A program made the position numbers and the translations under genes. The notes below the pieces were generated by a model. The model made no database searches and had not been told where the DNA came from. It was given only the letters and a program-made list of their open reading frames with translations. From Tubiluchus corallicola (lineage: Eukaryota; Priapulida; Priapulimorpha; Priapulimorphida; Tubiluchidae), in contig JAQGDQ010000223.1 of NCBI GenBank assembly GCA_030141605.1, positions 132,204 through 189,703 of the forward strand: a stretch of DNA of 57,500 nt. Reading direction: 5' to 3'. Of the stretch, positions 48,656 through 57,500 are shown one piece after another (position 1 is the stretch's first letter; every line of letters starts with the position of its first letter).

Positions 48656-49966
48656 CTAAAATCTCGTTACCTCATAGTAATTTTCAGTTATATCCGTAAT
48701 CGAATTGTTTGAATTGACAGGCGTTTGTGTTTTATATAAATGACGTGGTGTTGCAGCTGCAATAGAAGCTCCATATTTTGCAATTTTTTGTCCAGTCGAG
48801 TAAGAGGTCAAAGTCGTAGCTGACGTTTGTCCACTAGTGCTGGTCCTCGATGATTTCCGGGTAGAGAAAGTCTCTCGCATGGCCTTCCTAAACTGCCTGC
48901 TGCAGCTGCTGTACAGGACAAAACTAAACGCCGAATGAAGGATGCTGAATATCACAATAACAGCGGCTATCTCATTTCTGACGGCTCTGTTTCGGTTTAA
49001 ATCTTCACCACCAGAAGTTAACTTTTGTACAGGTATGTAAATGGCAAGAGGCATCTCCGTGAAGAAAAAGACAAGGGTAATCGCCACTATCACCATGCTT
49101 ATCCTTTGCTCGTCATTTGAAGACTGTGCGCATGTCAGGTTAAGTCGTTGTTTCTTAGCGTGCCAAAGATGGCGCACCAGTACAATGTTTCCAGCAGCAA
49201 TCAGCAAAAATGGCAAAAAGATATACACCGTGGACTGGGTTCCGAAATAGTAAAACCAAAAAACTGGTTTTGAACCAAATGGTGAGTAGTGCACTGCTCC
49301 GTAAGTAACCCCCTCATACTCACAAGGTTTCACTTCCAGTTCTGCTGCCTCTAGAATGGAACCAACAAAGCAGAAGATATAAATGACAACAACACTCACT
49401 TTTGCTCTCTTGGTTGACATCACAGAAGCAAACTTCATTGGCTTCCACACAGCAAACGAACGCAACAGCGTCAAAACTGCAATGATATAGTTGCACGCGC
49501 TCTTGAAAATACCGAAGAGAACGTAAATGATAAGCAAACAGTAAGCCAGTTCCAATGAGTAGTACATTAATATATTGTTCGTCGAAAAACCTTGTACGGC
49601 GACTGGAACAACACATAATAAAATCAGAATATCAGACACTGAATGAGCTCGAAGGTAAATGTGAGCACCACTGGCGAAGTGCAGCGCAGGATGCTGTAGA
49701 GCGATAAGATTTAACACATTACCGACAACACCAACTACCAATAGTGATAATAAAAAACTGGTATAAACAGTCAGTCCTGGCCCGTAGCCAAGACCTTCCT
49801 TGGGAACGCAAATGTCGGCGCTGGCGTTCTCGCATATGAATGTTTTTATCCACACAGTGCAGTTGACGGTTTGACCAGTAACACTGGACATCATTCCGTG
49901 ACTGAACTGCCCAAATATGGAAGCGTGGACGTTAAAATTTTTGGAGTCGTTTAGTACTAATGGCAT
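48656..49966 (-). CDS. Intronless rhodopsin-type peptide-receptor-like GPCR (R1)
   Basis: A single-exon frame of 436 codons from ATG at 49966; the frame continues upstream to a TGA but the next possible start is a GTG three codons earlier, so ATG is preferred. Seven hydrophobic segments fall at about 66-91, 107-130, 141-170, 191-210, 244-265, 291-313 and 333-354. GNVLN (helix 1) and SDIL (helix 2) are normal class A anchors. The DRY box is LRS (168-170), the helix-6 CWxP is TEMP, and helix 7 has SFVLY instead of NPxxY. A Cys at the start of helix 3 and one in loop 2 (KPCEYEG) can form the usual disulfide. The N terminus has two N-glycosylation sites and three Cys. The C tail is Ser/Thr-rich and ends TRF, a class I PDZ-type end. 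The layout is like FMRFamide-type peptide receptors, but the ligand is unknown. Tandem paralog: R2, 375 bp upstream. Confidence 0.92.
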   Translation of the reverse strand: MPLVLNDSKNFNVHASIFGQFSHGMMSSVTGQTVNCTVWIKTFICENASADICVPKEGLGYGPGLTVYTSFLLSLLVVGVVGNVLNLIALQHPALHFASGAHIYLRAHSVSDILILLCVVPVAVQGFSTNNILMYYSLELAYCLLIIYVLFGIFKSACNYIIAVLTLLRSFAVWKPMKFASVMSTKRAKVSVVVIYIFCFVGSILEAAELEVKPCEYEGVTYGAVHYSPFGSKPVFWFYYFGTQSTVYIFLPFLLIAAGNIVLVRHLWHAKKQRLNLTCAQSSNDEQRISMVIVAITLVFFFTEMPLAIYIPVQKLTSGGEDLNRNRAVRNEIAAVIVIFSILHSAFSFVLYSSCSRQFRKAMRETFSTRKSSRTSTSGQTSATTLTSYSTGQKIAKYGASIAAATPRHLYKTQTPVNSNNSITDITENYYEVTRF

Positions 49967-50034
49967 TGTATTCACTTCCGTGCCGTTAACACTAACAGGA
50001 TAGTAAAAAGCCGTGGTAGATAGTATTCAATCGA

Positions 50035-50042
50035 TGACGTCA
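50035..50042. promoter_or_regulatory. CRE-like palindrome upstream of R1
   Basis: A full TGACGTCA followed at once by a half site (CGTCA) lies 68 bp before the R1 start codon, inside the 375-bp space between R2 and R1. Position is suggestive; the same octamer also occurs elsewhere in the window (about 28866, 38996, 52943), so function is unproven. Confidence 0.35.
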
Positions 50043-50304
50043 CGTCAAATGGATATACGCGCATTTATTAATGTCACAGTGTGGTCAGATGTCTGGAGTG
50101 AACGCCGTTAATTATTGTGTGAATGTGACATCCCGAGAAACGACAAATTAATAAACGTCGGCGCAAGATGTCAGCGAATCGACACTGATTACCTGCATCT
50201 TGACATATTCGCTTCATCCAAAAGAGGTTATTGGCATACTAACTGGCTTCTCATTACATCACTAATTTTCTGCTTTACATAAGCGCACGTATATTATTCA
50301 GGGA

Positions 50305-50310
50305 TTTATT
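50305..50310 (-). terminator. Poly(A) signal of R2
   Basis: AATAAA on the minus strand, about 30 bp beyond the R2 stop codon. It lies in the short spacer to R1, so the two receptors appear to be separate transcription units. Confidence 0.5.
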
Positions 50311-50341
50311 GTAGTAATAATTTTACCACAAATGCAAATAC

Positions 50342-51709
50342 TTACATTCTAGTAATTTGAAAATCATTTGTTGGGTTTTGTTTTAAAAATCCATCCCTCG
50401 TTATAGCGCTATTATCTGACTCAGCAGTATGTTTAATGCGCACAATCCTCGGCGAAGCACTACGATTTTTGGTGCCATTCTGTTCAAACGACAAATTCGT
50501 TGTACCTGTAGTTCGACTTCCGCTCAGGCTAGTTTGAGACCGCCTGCTGAACCTCTCTCTAAGGGCGTCCCTGAATTGATGACTGCAGCTGCTGTAAAGT
50601 ACAAAACTAAACGCCGAGTGACAACAGCTTATGAAGCCAACAGCAGCCGACACTCTGTTATGAAACAATTTGTTCCTGTTCAGATCCTCAATTTTAAAAG
50701 CCAGTGTGCGAGCGGAAACGTACAAGACCATGGGGACTTCGGTAAGAAAAAACACCAGTATCAGCACGACCATCAGCAGGGTAATCTTAGTTTCATTTTT
50801 GTCCAAATCGGTGCATTTCATCAGCTTGCGTCGATTTCTAGCCTGCCACAAATACTTTATTAAAACAACATTACTGATTGCAATAGCCAAGAATGGAATG
50901 AAACCGAAAACCGCTTGATTCAGAATATAATAAAGGACGGAAAAGTATCTTGAGGTGCCTACCATAGTGTAATACACCGCTCCGTATGACCGTCCATTGT
51001 ACGGACATTCTTGGATGGCTAATTCGAATATTCTGACAAAGTTGCCGAAAAAGGTGAATGAGTAAAGGGCCACGATTGATCTCTTAGCCTTGTCCACAGT
51101 CATGAAAGAGGAGAACTGTATGGGTCTCCAAACAGCGAGGGACCTCATTACGGACAGCGTAGCGATAATGCAATTTGATGCCTGTTTGACAATGGCAATA
51201 AAAACATAAGTGAACACAAGTACTCTAGACATCGCCAAAGAATAAAATACAGTAAGATCATTGATAGTGAGCGCTTGCACAATGCACGGAAGAATAGATA
51301 TTACTACAAAAATATCAGTAACTACGAGGGATTGCAGATAAATGTGAGAGCCAGTGTGGGAGTGCATCAGCGGGTGGTGTAATGCGAGGTAACATATGAC
51401 GTTACCACAGCAGCCAATGATGACTATTATAATCATCAAGGTAACGTAAACTAACAGACCACTAGGATAACCCAGTCCTTCTCGCTTTACGCACGTCCAG
51501 TTGTCTTCTGAGTAGTAAGAGGTGTTTTCGCAAAGAAAATGCATTATCCACTCGCTGCAGTTAACCTGCTGTGCCTCTGATTCATCCCTGGCATACTCAA
51601 AACTAACAAAAGTAAAATGTTCCACTTCCATCTTTCCTGATTTGTTTGTCACCGGCATTACAAACTGCAAAGCGTTTAGCACGTCATCAACTTCTGACAG
51701 AATTTCCAT
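50342..51709 (-). CDS. Intronless rhodopsin-type peptide-receptor-like GPCR (R2)
   Basis: A single exon of 455 codons from ATG at 51709. Helices lie at about 84-108, 124-147, 157-188, 209-230, 258-285, 308-331 and 350-373. It is clearly a paralog of R1: both share NC.(x)WI..F.CEN.S...C...EGLGY..GL.VY before helix 1, RS.AVW.P after helix 3, FF.TE.P in helix 6, EDLNRN in the third outer loop, and HSAFSFVLYSSCS.QFR in helix 7. The DRY box is MRS (188-190). The loop-2 Cys is kept (QECPYNG, 235), but the partner Cys expected at the start of helix 3 is missing, so the usual disulfide cannot form. Four outer Cys remain (51, 60, 73, 235) and could pair differently. The tail is Ser/Thr-rich and ends ITRM. 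Ligand and coupling are unknown. The plus frames over it are antisense. Confidence 0.92.
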   Translation of the reverse strand: MEILSEVDDVLNALQFVMPVTNKSGKMEVEHFTFVSFEYARDESEAQQVNCSEWIMHFLCENTSYYSEDNWTCVKREGLGYPSGLLVYVTLMIIIVIIGCCGNVICYLALHHPLMHSHTGSHIYLQSLVVTDIFVVISILPCIVQALTINDLTVFYSLAMSRVLVFTYVFIAIVKQASNCIIATLSVMRSLAVWRPIQFSSFMTVDKAKRSIVALYSFTFFGNFVRIFELAIQECPYNGRSYGAVYYTMVGTSRYFSVLYYILNQAVFGFIPFLAIAISNVVLIKYLWQARNRRKLMKCTDLDKNETKITLLMVVLILVFFLTEVPMVLYVSARTLAFKIEDLNRNKLFHNRVSAAVGFISCCHSAFSFVLYSSCSHQFRDALRERFSRRSQTSLSGSRTTGTTNLSFEQNGTKNRSASPRIVRIKHTAESDNSAITRDGFLKQNPTNDFQITRM

Positions 51710-53869
51710 TAACTAAATAGAAATATATCAACTGCTGCGTTGCTGGTATGTCAGCAATTACTGACATTCCCACTCGAGGTGTATGTCAGTTTTTAAGAGG
51801 CAACTGTTACATCTGATTCGTCAAACACAGATGCGTACTACATCACTGATTCACAAGTTTTGAAGATTGGCAGAAACACAAATTTTCGCAGGTTCAAAAA
51901 GCAAGCAAGTTCTGGGCTGACTAGTCAATGAGCACATGCGCCTCCTTTAGTAGAGAGACACGGTTGACAGATTGCACGCATGTTTACGATTCTTTGAATG
52001 AAGGAAGCCAGATTCTCCAAAAAGCATTTGCCCTCCATTTGGAATTGTTGAGTCCTACGAAAATTCAACACTGGGACACGAAATTCGGTAAATAAATAAA
52101 CTAGCAACAGCATCCCCCATGCGCTGGTTAAGAACTTGAATATTCAGAGAAGCAGTTGAAGTGATTAGCCTGAGAGTTCACTTAATCCTATAATTTGAGC
52201 CAGGAGGTACAAATCTTCCTTTCTGTTTAGCTTCCGCCGACAAGAAACCCAGCGGAAAGTAAGCTTTGATTTTACAGCGATGGGCATCTGCGAGAAATTA
52301 ACCTCCTGTACTCAGGCGCTTACCTATGGCTGGGATACAGCTAAGCATATATACGTTTTATTACTCGTGTTTATTTATTTATATTCACGTGTTTATGGCA
52401 TTTGATTCACGTGCCAGAGATAGAAATAGGGACATTCGTTTTTTAGAATGACATCAGGGCAAAAGATAGAAAACAGGGGGCGCATCAAGACATCAGAGTC
52501 TAGACTGATAGTTCAGTCTCTATTATGGATTTACGATCAGTTATACATGAAACACAATGCATAACTTCAGAGCTTTTTGTTACAAGGTACTAATATGCGC
52601 TTTATGAAAGGATACGCATTTTCCGCGGAAAATAAAGATTTTTTTAATACTGGGTCCCCAATCTCAAAAGTTGGTGTCCTAAGCTATAGTAATATAGCCT
52701 AGTAAGCCCATTGGTGAATACGTACCATCTTGGTAGAAACAGCTGATAGTGTCATTCACTTAAGACAATTATATAGTAACGAGTAGGTGAAACAAAGCAT
52801 TTTGCTATGAACAGGCGTAAAGGAAATGCCAAGCTTCCTAGGAGGTTAGCTTAAGCGTCTCGCGTAATTAGTACAATTACTTTAAAGTCGCGATGACTTC
52901 ATGGTTGGGCGTTCCATTCTCGATGCCCGTTCTACTTCCAGTGACGTCATTCGTGTTAAAAAAAAGCAGCACACTGTCAGTTTTCACCAAAAGTATAATA
53001 AGTTTTTACAAAAAGTAGAAAGTTGCAGAAATTTGAATTAGTTTAAGCAACGCGCGCTTATGGAAAGCTATGACGCGATTACGAAAATTAATGAGTCAGT
53101 GGAAGTATTTAAACTTATGCTTTATGAGTAGTTATTTGCAAATTTGTTTGTTATATATTTCAAAGTTTACGTGACAACAGTAAAATAAACCCAACAGACT
53201 AAGCAACTTGTTCTTCCCTGTTCCCGAATTAAATAATTAGAAAAGCGCTCTCATTACGGAACAATCTCATCATATAGTTTTAACATTTGTTTGTCATAGT
53301 CGCAGTGAATATTTCTTGTGACGCAATTATATGCAATGCATGTTATATTTGTGAAAATTATGCTCGTAAAGTTGTCCCACTGAATCTGTTTTTTTTTTAT
53401 TATAAACCATGCAAGCCCTATAATTTCGGGCTGAAGCTCGTTGTTATGTCGTTGGTATTATACATAGTTTCTCAACAAATGCGATAACAAAAATACATGT
53501 GTTTCCGTTAAAATGAAATGTGCATATAGAAAAGCCAAAGTAGGTTATAATTAAAATTACCAAATTAAATGGCCTTCATGTAAAAAAAGATGTTGGCATA
53601 CTAATGAACTAGTGCTTGCTTTAAACAAAACATACTGTAATAATGGTGGTAAATAATTCTTGTGCTGCCCTCTGCTGTTAAAAGTAATAGTTGTCATAAC
53701 AAATTGCATGTACTTATCTCTTTTAATCTCTTTTGTGTTACTATATATATCACCTTTATTTATTTTAAGTGGATAGACAATTTTATGTTACTAGAATAGT
53801 AAACGAGCACAATAGGCCTATTATAGAAATTATCACAAATTTTATTTTTCATATTTTATGTACACCACG
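51710..53869. other. 5' flank of R2 and gene-free DNA
   Basis: No exon is supported. The first few hundred bases must contain the R2 promoter, but no TATA box or initiator is obvious. Confidence 0.45.
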
Positions 53870-54120
53870 TAATTAATTACGCTTATTATAAGGTTTTTCA
53901 CTCATCTAAAGACACTATAGTCAATAATATAAACCATAGTGACTAAGTCAGGCAGATTATTAACAAAGGATTTCTTATCTACATAATGTAATTAATTATT
54001 AGTAATTAATAATTGCTTATTATAAGGCTTCTCGCTCGTCTAAAGAGACTGTAGCCACTGATAAAGAACTAAAGTCAAACAGAGGTTTTCCATTCCATTT
54101 TAAGGAACATTAATAATTAT
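53870..54120. repeat. Imperfect tandem duplication, about 134 bp
   Basis: GTAATTAAT followed by GCTTATTATAAGG, CTCATCTAAAGACACTATAG and an AA.TC(A)... stretch occurs at 53870 and again, diverged, at about 54000-54080 (GCTTATTATAAGG, CTCGTCTAAAGAGACTGTAG). Unit offset is about 134 bp. Confidence 0.7.
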
Positions 54121-55834
54121 AACCAATGTCAAGATTATCATTAGTGATGATAGAAAGACAATTCCTGTCTTTCGAGTTTGGTTTCAAACTGCAGGTGGCA
54201 GCACAAGGCTGAAAGTCAAAAACCTCAAGACGTTAAATCAATGCTTCTAATTAGTGTATAAACGAATCTGAACTTTGCTCGTGTTTGTGTGTGAAGTTAT
54301 CTTAAACAGGAAGACAGCGTAGATATATATATGCTCATAGATGTGGAATGTTAAGCTGTATTAATATGCAATTTCGGTGGTCAAGAAGATCATCGCAAGT
54401 ACAAAAATGTTAAAACTTTCCAGTCGTCAAATCGATCTTTTTACTCGACATTACTTAGCCCCCACACAGTTTTTCAAATCGAATAATTACCCAAAAGTAG
54501 AATTTACCGGATCATATATGACGGTTTCTGTATTTGTTTACAATGTGACGTAAAGGATGGGCATCGAAATTCTGGCTACTGAGCAGCCATGTGATAATAT
54601 TGATTGATTATATAGGCCTAATGTGGCATCTGTATTTTTAATCTAACATCACTTGTTTATGCAATGTAAGGAAGATGCCCTAGCATTTACTATAAATATG
54701 TCTTACTGCCAGTTTTTGTTCATTTGAAAGATAAGATTTCATTTTACAATTTAGTATTGTTTTTATTCTGAATTACGCGTGCATGGACTAACCAAAATCT
54801 TTTCAATGCATTGGACCTTTTGAAGTTTTATTCCTGAGTGTTATAAAGCGTTCAATTACTATTCAACTACTAAATTGCGAAGAAAGCCCTGCTTATTCAG
54901 CTGACAGGTTTAGTGGATATTTATCCAATTACGGCAACCTAAGCTAAACTATGTTTTCAGCATAGAAACAAAGACAAAATATTCGTGAATAAATATTTTA
55001 TACTAGAATATTATTAGAATGTCTGCACTATGTAGTGTTTCATACATGAAAGAGCAAGATTGCTCCTGAGTAATACAGAAAATGTATTTATTCGAATTAA
55101 TTTAAAACTAATGATAATGCAGTAATAATAGTTCTAAGGAGAGTTCTACTAAGGCAATAAATTATCACGGCTTTGCAAAATGTTCACCACCATCAGACAT
55201 TAAGTTATTTTACATTAAACTAGTCAAACTGATAACACGATTTTTCAAGTTTCAAACAATATTTGCCACGATACAAAAACAAGCTGGCTATACTACAGGA
55301 CGTTCAAGAAGAAAAGAACTTATAATGGATTATGCTGATGTTCTGAAATGTTCATCGTATCACAAAATGTCCTCTGTGACATCAGAATGGCACAAAGTCA
55401 ATTTTTCTACCATATAATTGTAGTTTAATTTTTGTACGATATGAGCATATGAAAAGTACAGCACTGCTTCTTTTTGAACGTCCCAGGCGATGTAACACGT
55501 ACAGCTTTTTTAAAAATTTTGTATATTGGCAAAAAACATAAAAACACAAATTTCACTTTGTGAAGAACGCCAGCATATATCTAATGATTGATTTTGCGTA
55601 TTGAAAACGTCCACAAATGCTGCCATATAAAAGAATAAGTGCTCGAAATAAAGTTAACGAAAAGTCTAATGACGTACACTGACCACAAAAATTCTAAATA
55701 TGCTGCTGTACGCAGCCAAGCCTGCAACCTTTCCGTGTGTTTATTGTCCAGTCCTCAACGGTCTTAATGAATATTACACACCTTACATGATGGTAAAAAG
55801 TTCTTAATATTTCACTAAAATTTCTAATGTATAA
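54121..55834. other. Gene-free stretch
   Basis: No exon is supported. A minus-strand AATAAA at 55740-55745 lies about 90 bp after the stop of the exon at 55835 and is its likely poly(A) signal. Confidence 0.5.
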
Positions 55835-56062
55835 CTAAAATTTAGTAGTGCTAGCTGCAAAAATAGTGGTGGGCACGCCTGTACTGTAATCATTGGCATT
55901 GGTGTGCGTGTGGCTGTAAGGTTTGTCGTCGCCAGTCCAGTTGTAGAAGATTTTTGCGTTTGGTGGCAGAACTTTGTCCTTCTCTGAAATTAGACTCCCC
56001 CTGCGCAAATTTGCCGCCAATGACTTTTTCCTTTTATCTTCCTTTTCTTTGTCTTTCTCTTG
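55835..56062 (-). CDS. Last exon of an unrecognised gene
   Basis: A minus-strand terminal exon: acceptor gttgcgcttttacag, then 75 codons in phase 0 and TAG at 55835-55837. It starts with a very charged stretch (QEKDKEKEDKRKKSLAANLR), goes through RGSLISEKDKVLPPNAK, and ends with a Thr/Asn/Tyr-rich segment (FYNWTGDDKPYSHTHTNAND, then YSTGVPTTIFAASTTKF). RKKS and RRGS are basophilic-kinase-like sites. The open frame continues upstream of the acceptor, but the sequence there becomes AT-rich and improbable as protein. It looks like a cytoplasmic or otherwise disordered C-terminal tail. The family is not recognised. Upstream exons would lie above 56.1 kb, perhaps beyond the window, since the 56.5-57.5 kb repeat intervenes. 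Confidence 0.6.
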   Translation of the reverse strand, partial: QEKDKEKEDKRKKSLAANLRRGSLISEKDKVLPPNAKIFYNWTGDDKPYSHTHTNANDYSTGVPTTIFAASTTKF

Positions 56063-56434
56063 CTGTAAAAGCGCAACGAATTCTATTAGGAATTTAACTT
56101 TTTTGTAGACTATTTGCTTACTTGTTTTAACGTAATCAAAAATAAAGCAAAAAAAACGAAACAAAATTTTCTATAGACTAACAGTTTTCTGGTGTTATCG
56201 TTTTTTAACCAATACAGCCAAATTAAAGGGTAGTAACGAGTCTGAACTGCCATTTCACGTGTGACTATTTTGGACCTTAATTATTCATGCATTATTCAGC
56301 TAATCACAATCTATTAATCAAAGTACTGATCGAATGATAGAAAGAAATAGCAAAAGCTGATTTTTTGAAATCAAATTTTACTGAACAAGAATGGATTTGA
56401 TCTTGGAACTATTGAAATTACAAGTCCAATGCCA

Positions 56435-57500
56435 TGAATATCTCGAAAATGCATTGAATGTACAATCCGAAGGTGACTGGTTCAAATCCAGGTGTTGGGA
56501 GCTAGTAGATTTTTATGGTGGGGGTGCAACTCTTTACCTCCCAACTCATCCACAAATCTGACTAAACTGTCGCGTCATCTTTTATTCACAATAAAAGGGT
56601 TGTGCAACATACGTGGGCGGTTGTTGTCCTACAATTTTCCAGAGGGCAACAAGGCATATGAACCAAAAATTCAACGACACAGGTATAATTAATATGTCTT
56701 TAGAGAGGTTGCAATGTCGAAGGGCTCACTTTAAAAACTAGCGGGTCTAAGGCTTGATGTTACGTTTTACGGGGGTTTACTTAGGCATTATGGTTTTCCA
56801 TGTTGACCATGACATACATAGATTCCACACATTCCAACAATAAAATCTCATATGAAATGGAGGAAAAGATTACGATTATGTTTACTATTTTTATTTACTT
56901 TTTACTCTGTTTAGATAAATTAGAACAGGTCATATTATCAATAACAGTTTCGCGTAAAGTCAGTTAATAATAATAACAACAATGACAAAGTGAAAAGAAA
57001 ACAAAATGTCTACTTATCAGTTAACCCTTCCCCTGAGAGGACAAGGCTATAGGATAGGAGTCCGCGGACGTAGCTCACTCTAGTCAGTCACAGCAACACG
57101 TGATGACGTCGGCTGCAGCACCAATCAAACATGAATTAAGGAATGGCTCACAAGTCTTTGTGGTTGACTCAGGATACATCCACAATCCACAACGTCTGGA
57201 CACTGGTGGCTAGTCACGCCTCTCTATGTAGTTTAGAATAGGACACATCGTGGAGCGTTCCAACATCTCATCAGTGTGAATAAAGCTCCATCCACAACAT
57301 CAAAACTGAAGTAGTTTGGTATCACCACTGATAGTCTCATTATGTTAGATCAGCCAAATAGTAGATGTGCACAAGTTTAGTGCTTCAGAGACTCTTATAA
57401 TCAAGTTTAGGATTCTAACCATTTTTGTAGAGTAAAGTTAAAGTTAAAAGTTAAAGCATTTTTGGCTGCTTTCAGATTCAGCAGCTACACTGTATTCTCC
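56435..57500 (+). repeat. Long dispersed repeat, copy B (runs off the window)
   Basis: From 56494 it is homologous to 29980-31600 and still homologous at the window end. It lacks the pogo-like insertion (empty site GGTATAATTAATATG near 56690). Just before it lies a tRNA-like segment with a B box, GGTTCAAATCC (56480-56490), resembling the head of the SINE at 3.3 kb (ACTGGTTCAAAT.C in both), so the repeat may have a tRNA-derived 5' end. A 28-bp insert relative to copy A contains the perfect hairpin CTTTTATT-CAC-AATAAAAG. The 66-codon frame here is repeat sequence. Confidence 0.85.

Noticed and set aside
49973-49975. R1 start three codons before the ATG
   Set aside because: The codon there is GTG, not ATG. 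The first in-frame ATG is at 49966.
50429-50918. Plus-strand frames of 82 and 144 codons
   Set aside because: Antisense to the well-supported R2 coding sequence.

Overview
This is eukaryotic, animal DNA. It is AT-rich, genes are sparse and split by GT-AG introns, microsatellites are long, and there are many degenerate LINE, SINE and DNA-transposon pieces. The receptors, the tetraspanin-like membrane proteins and the LINE fragments fit an invertebrate metazoan, probably marine, but the sequence alone does not fix the phylum. Most long open frames are chance or simple-sequence frames and are left out.

Layout. At 1-3.8 kb there is one good minus-strand exon of an unrecognised gene (3678-3822), weaker candidate exons and a long GA tract. 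From 3.8 to 25 kb the DNA is almost gene-free. It holds tRNA-derived SINE copies, a LINE ORF2 tail at 7.3-7.8 kb (+) and another at 9.1-9.5 kb (-), two related 16-bp minisatellites (6.5 kb and 12.7-13.6 kb, the second arranged as an inverted repeat), a hAT-type MITE with a perfect 8-bp target duplication (20616-21096), a second long GA tract, and a small hairpin-rich MITE at 25.25 kb.

At 28.0-29.4 kb lies a two-exon plus-strand gene for a small secreted protein of 221 residues. It is followed by a repeat of about 1 kb that recurs at 56.5 kb. The first copy carries a 615-bp pogo-like element at a TA; the second copy gives the uninterrupted site. A 1.4-kb hAT-like element sits just after it (31703-33117). 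At 35-37 kb there is a minus-strand LINE 3' end and a compound pentanucleotide array.

From 41.4 to about 46.1 kb two related minus-strand genes can be partly assembled from exons with matching splice phases. Each ends in an extracellular Cys-containing segment, one membrane helix and a short cytoplasmic tail, which resembles the end of a tetraspanin. At 48.66-51.71 kb a tandem pair of intronless minus-strand rhodopsin-type receptors shares a cysteine-containing N-terminal block, unusual replacements of the DRY, CWxP and NPxxY motifs, and T-R-hydrophobic C termini. At 55.8-56.1 kb is the last exon of another minus-strand gene whose start is not recovered. The genes do not form a recognisable pathway. 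The two tandem pairs (receptors, tetraspanin-like proteins) look like local duplications of cell-surface proteins.
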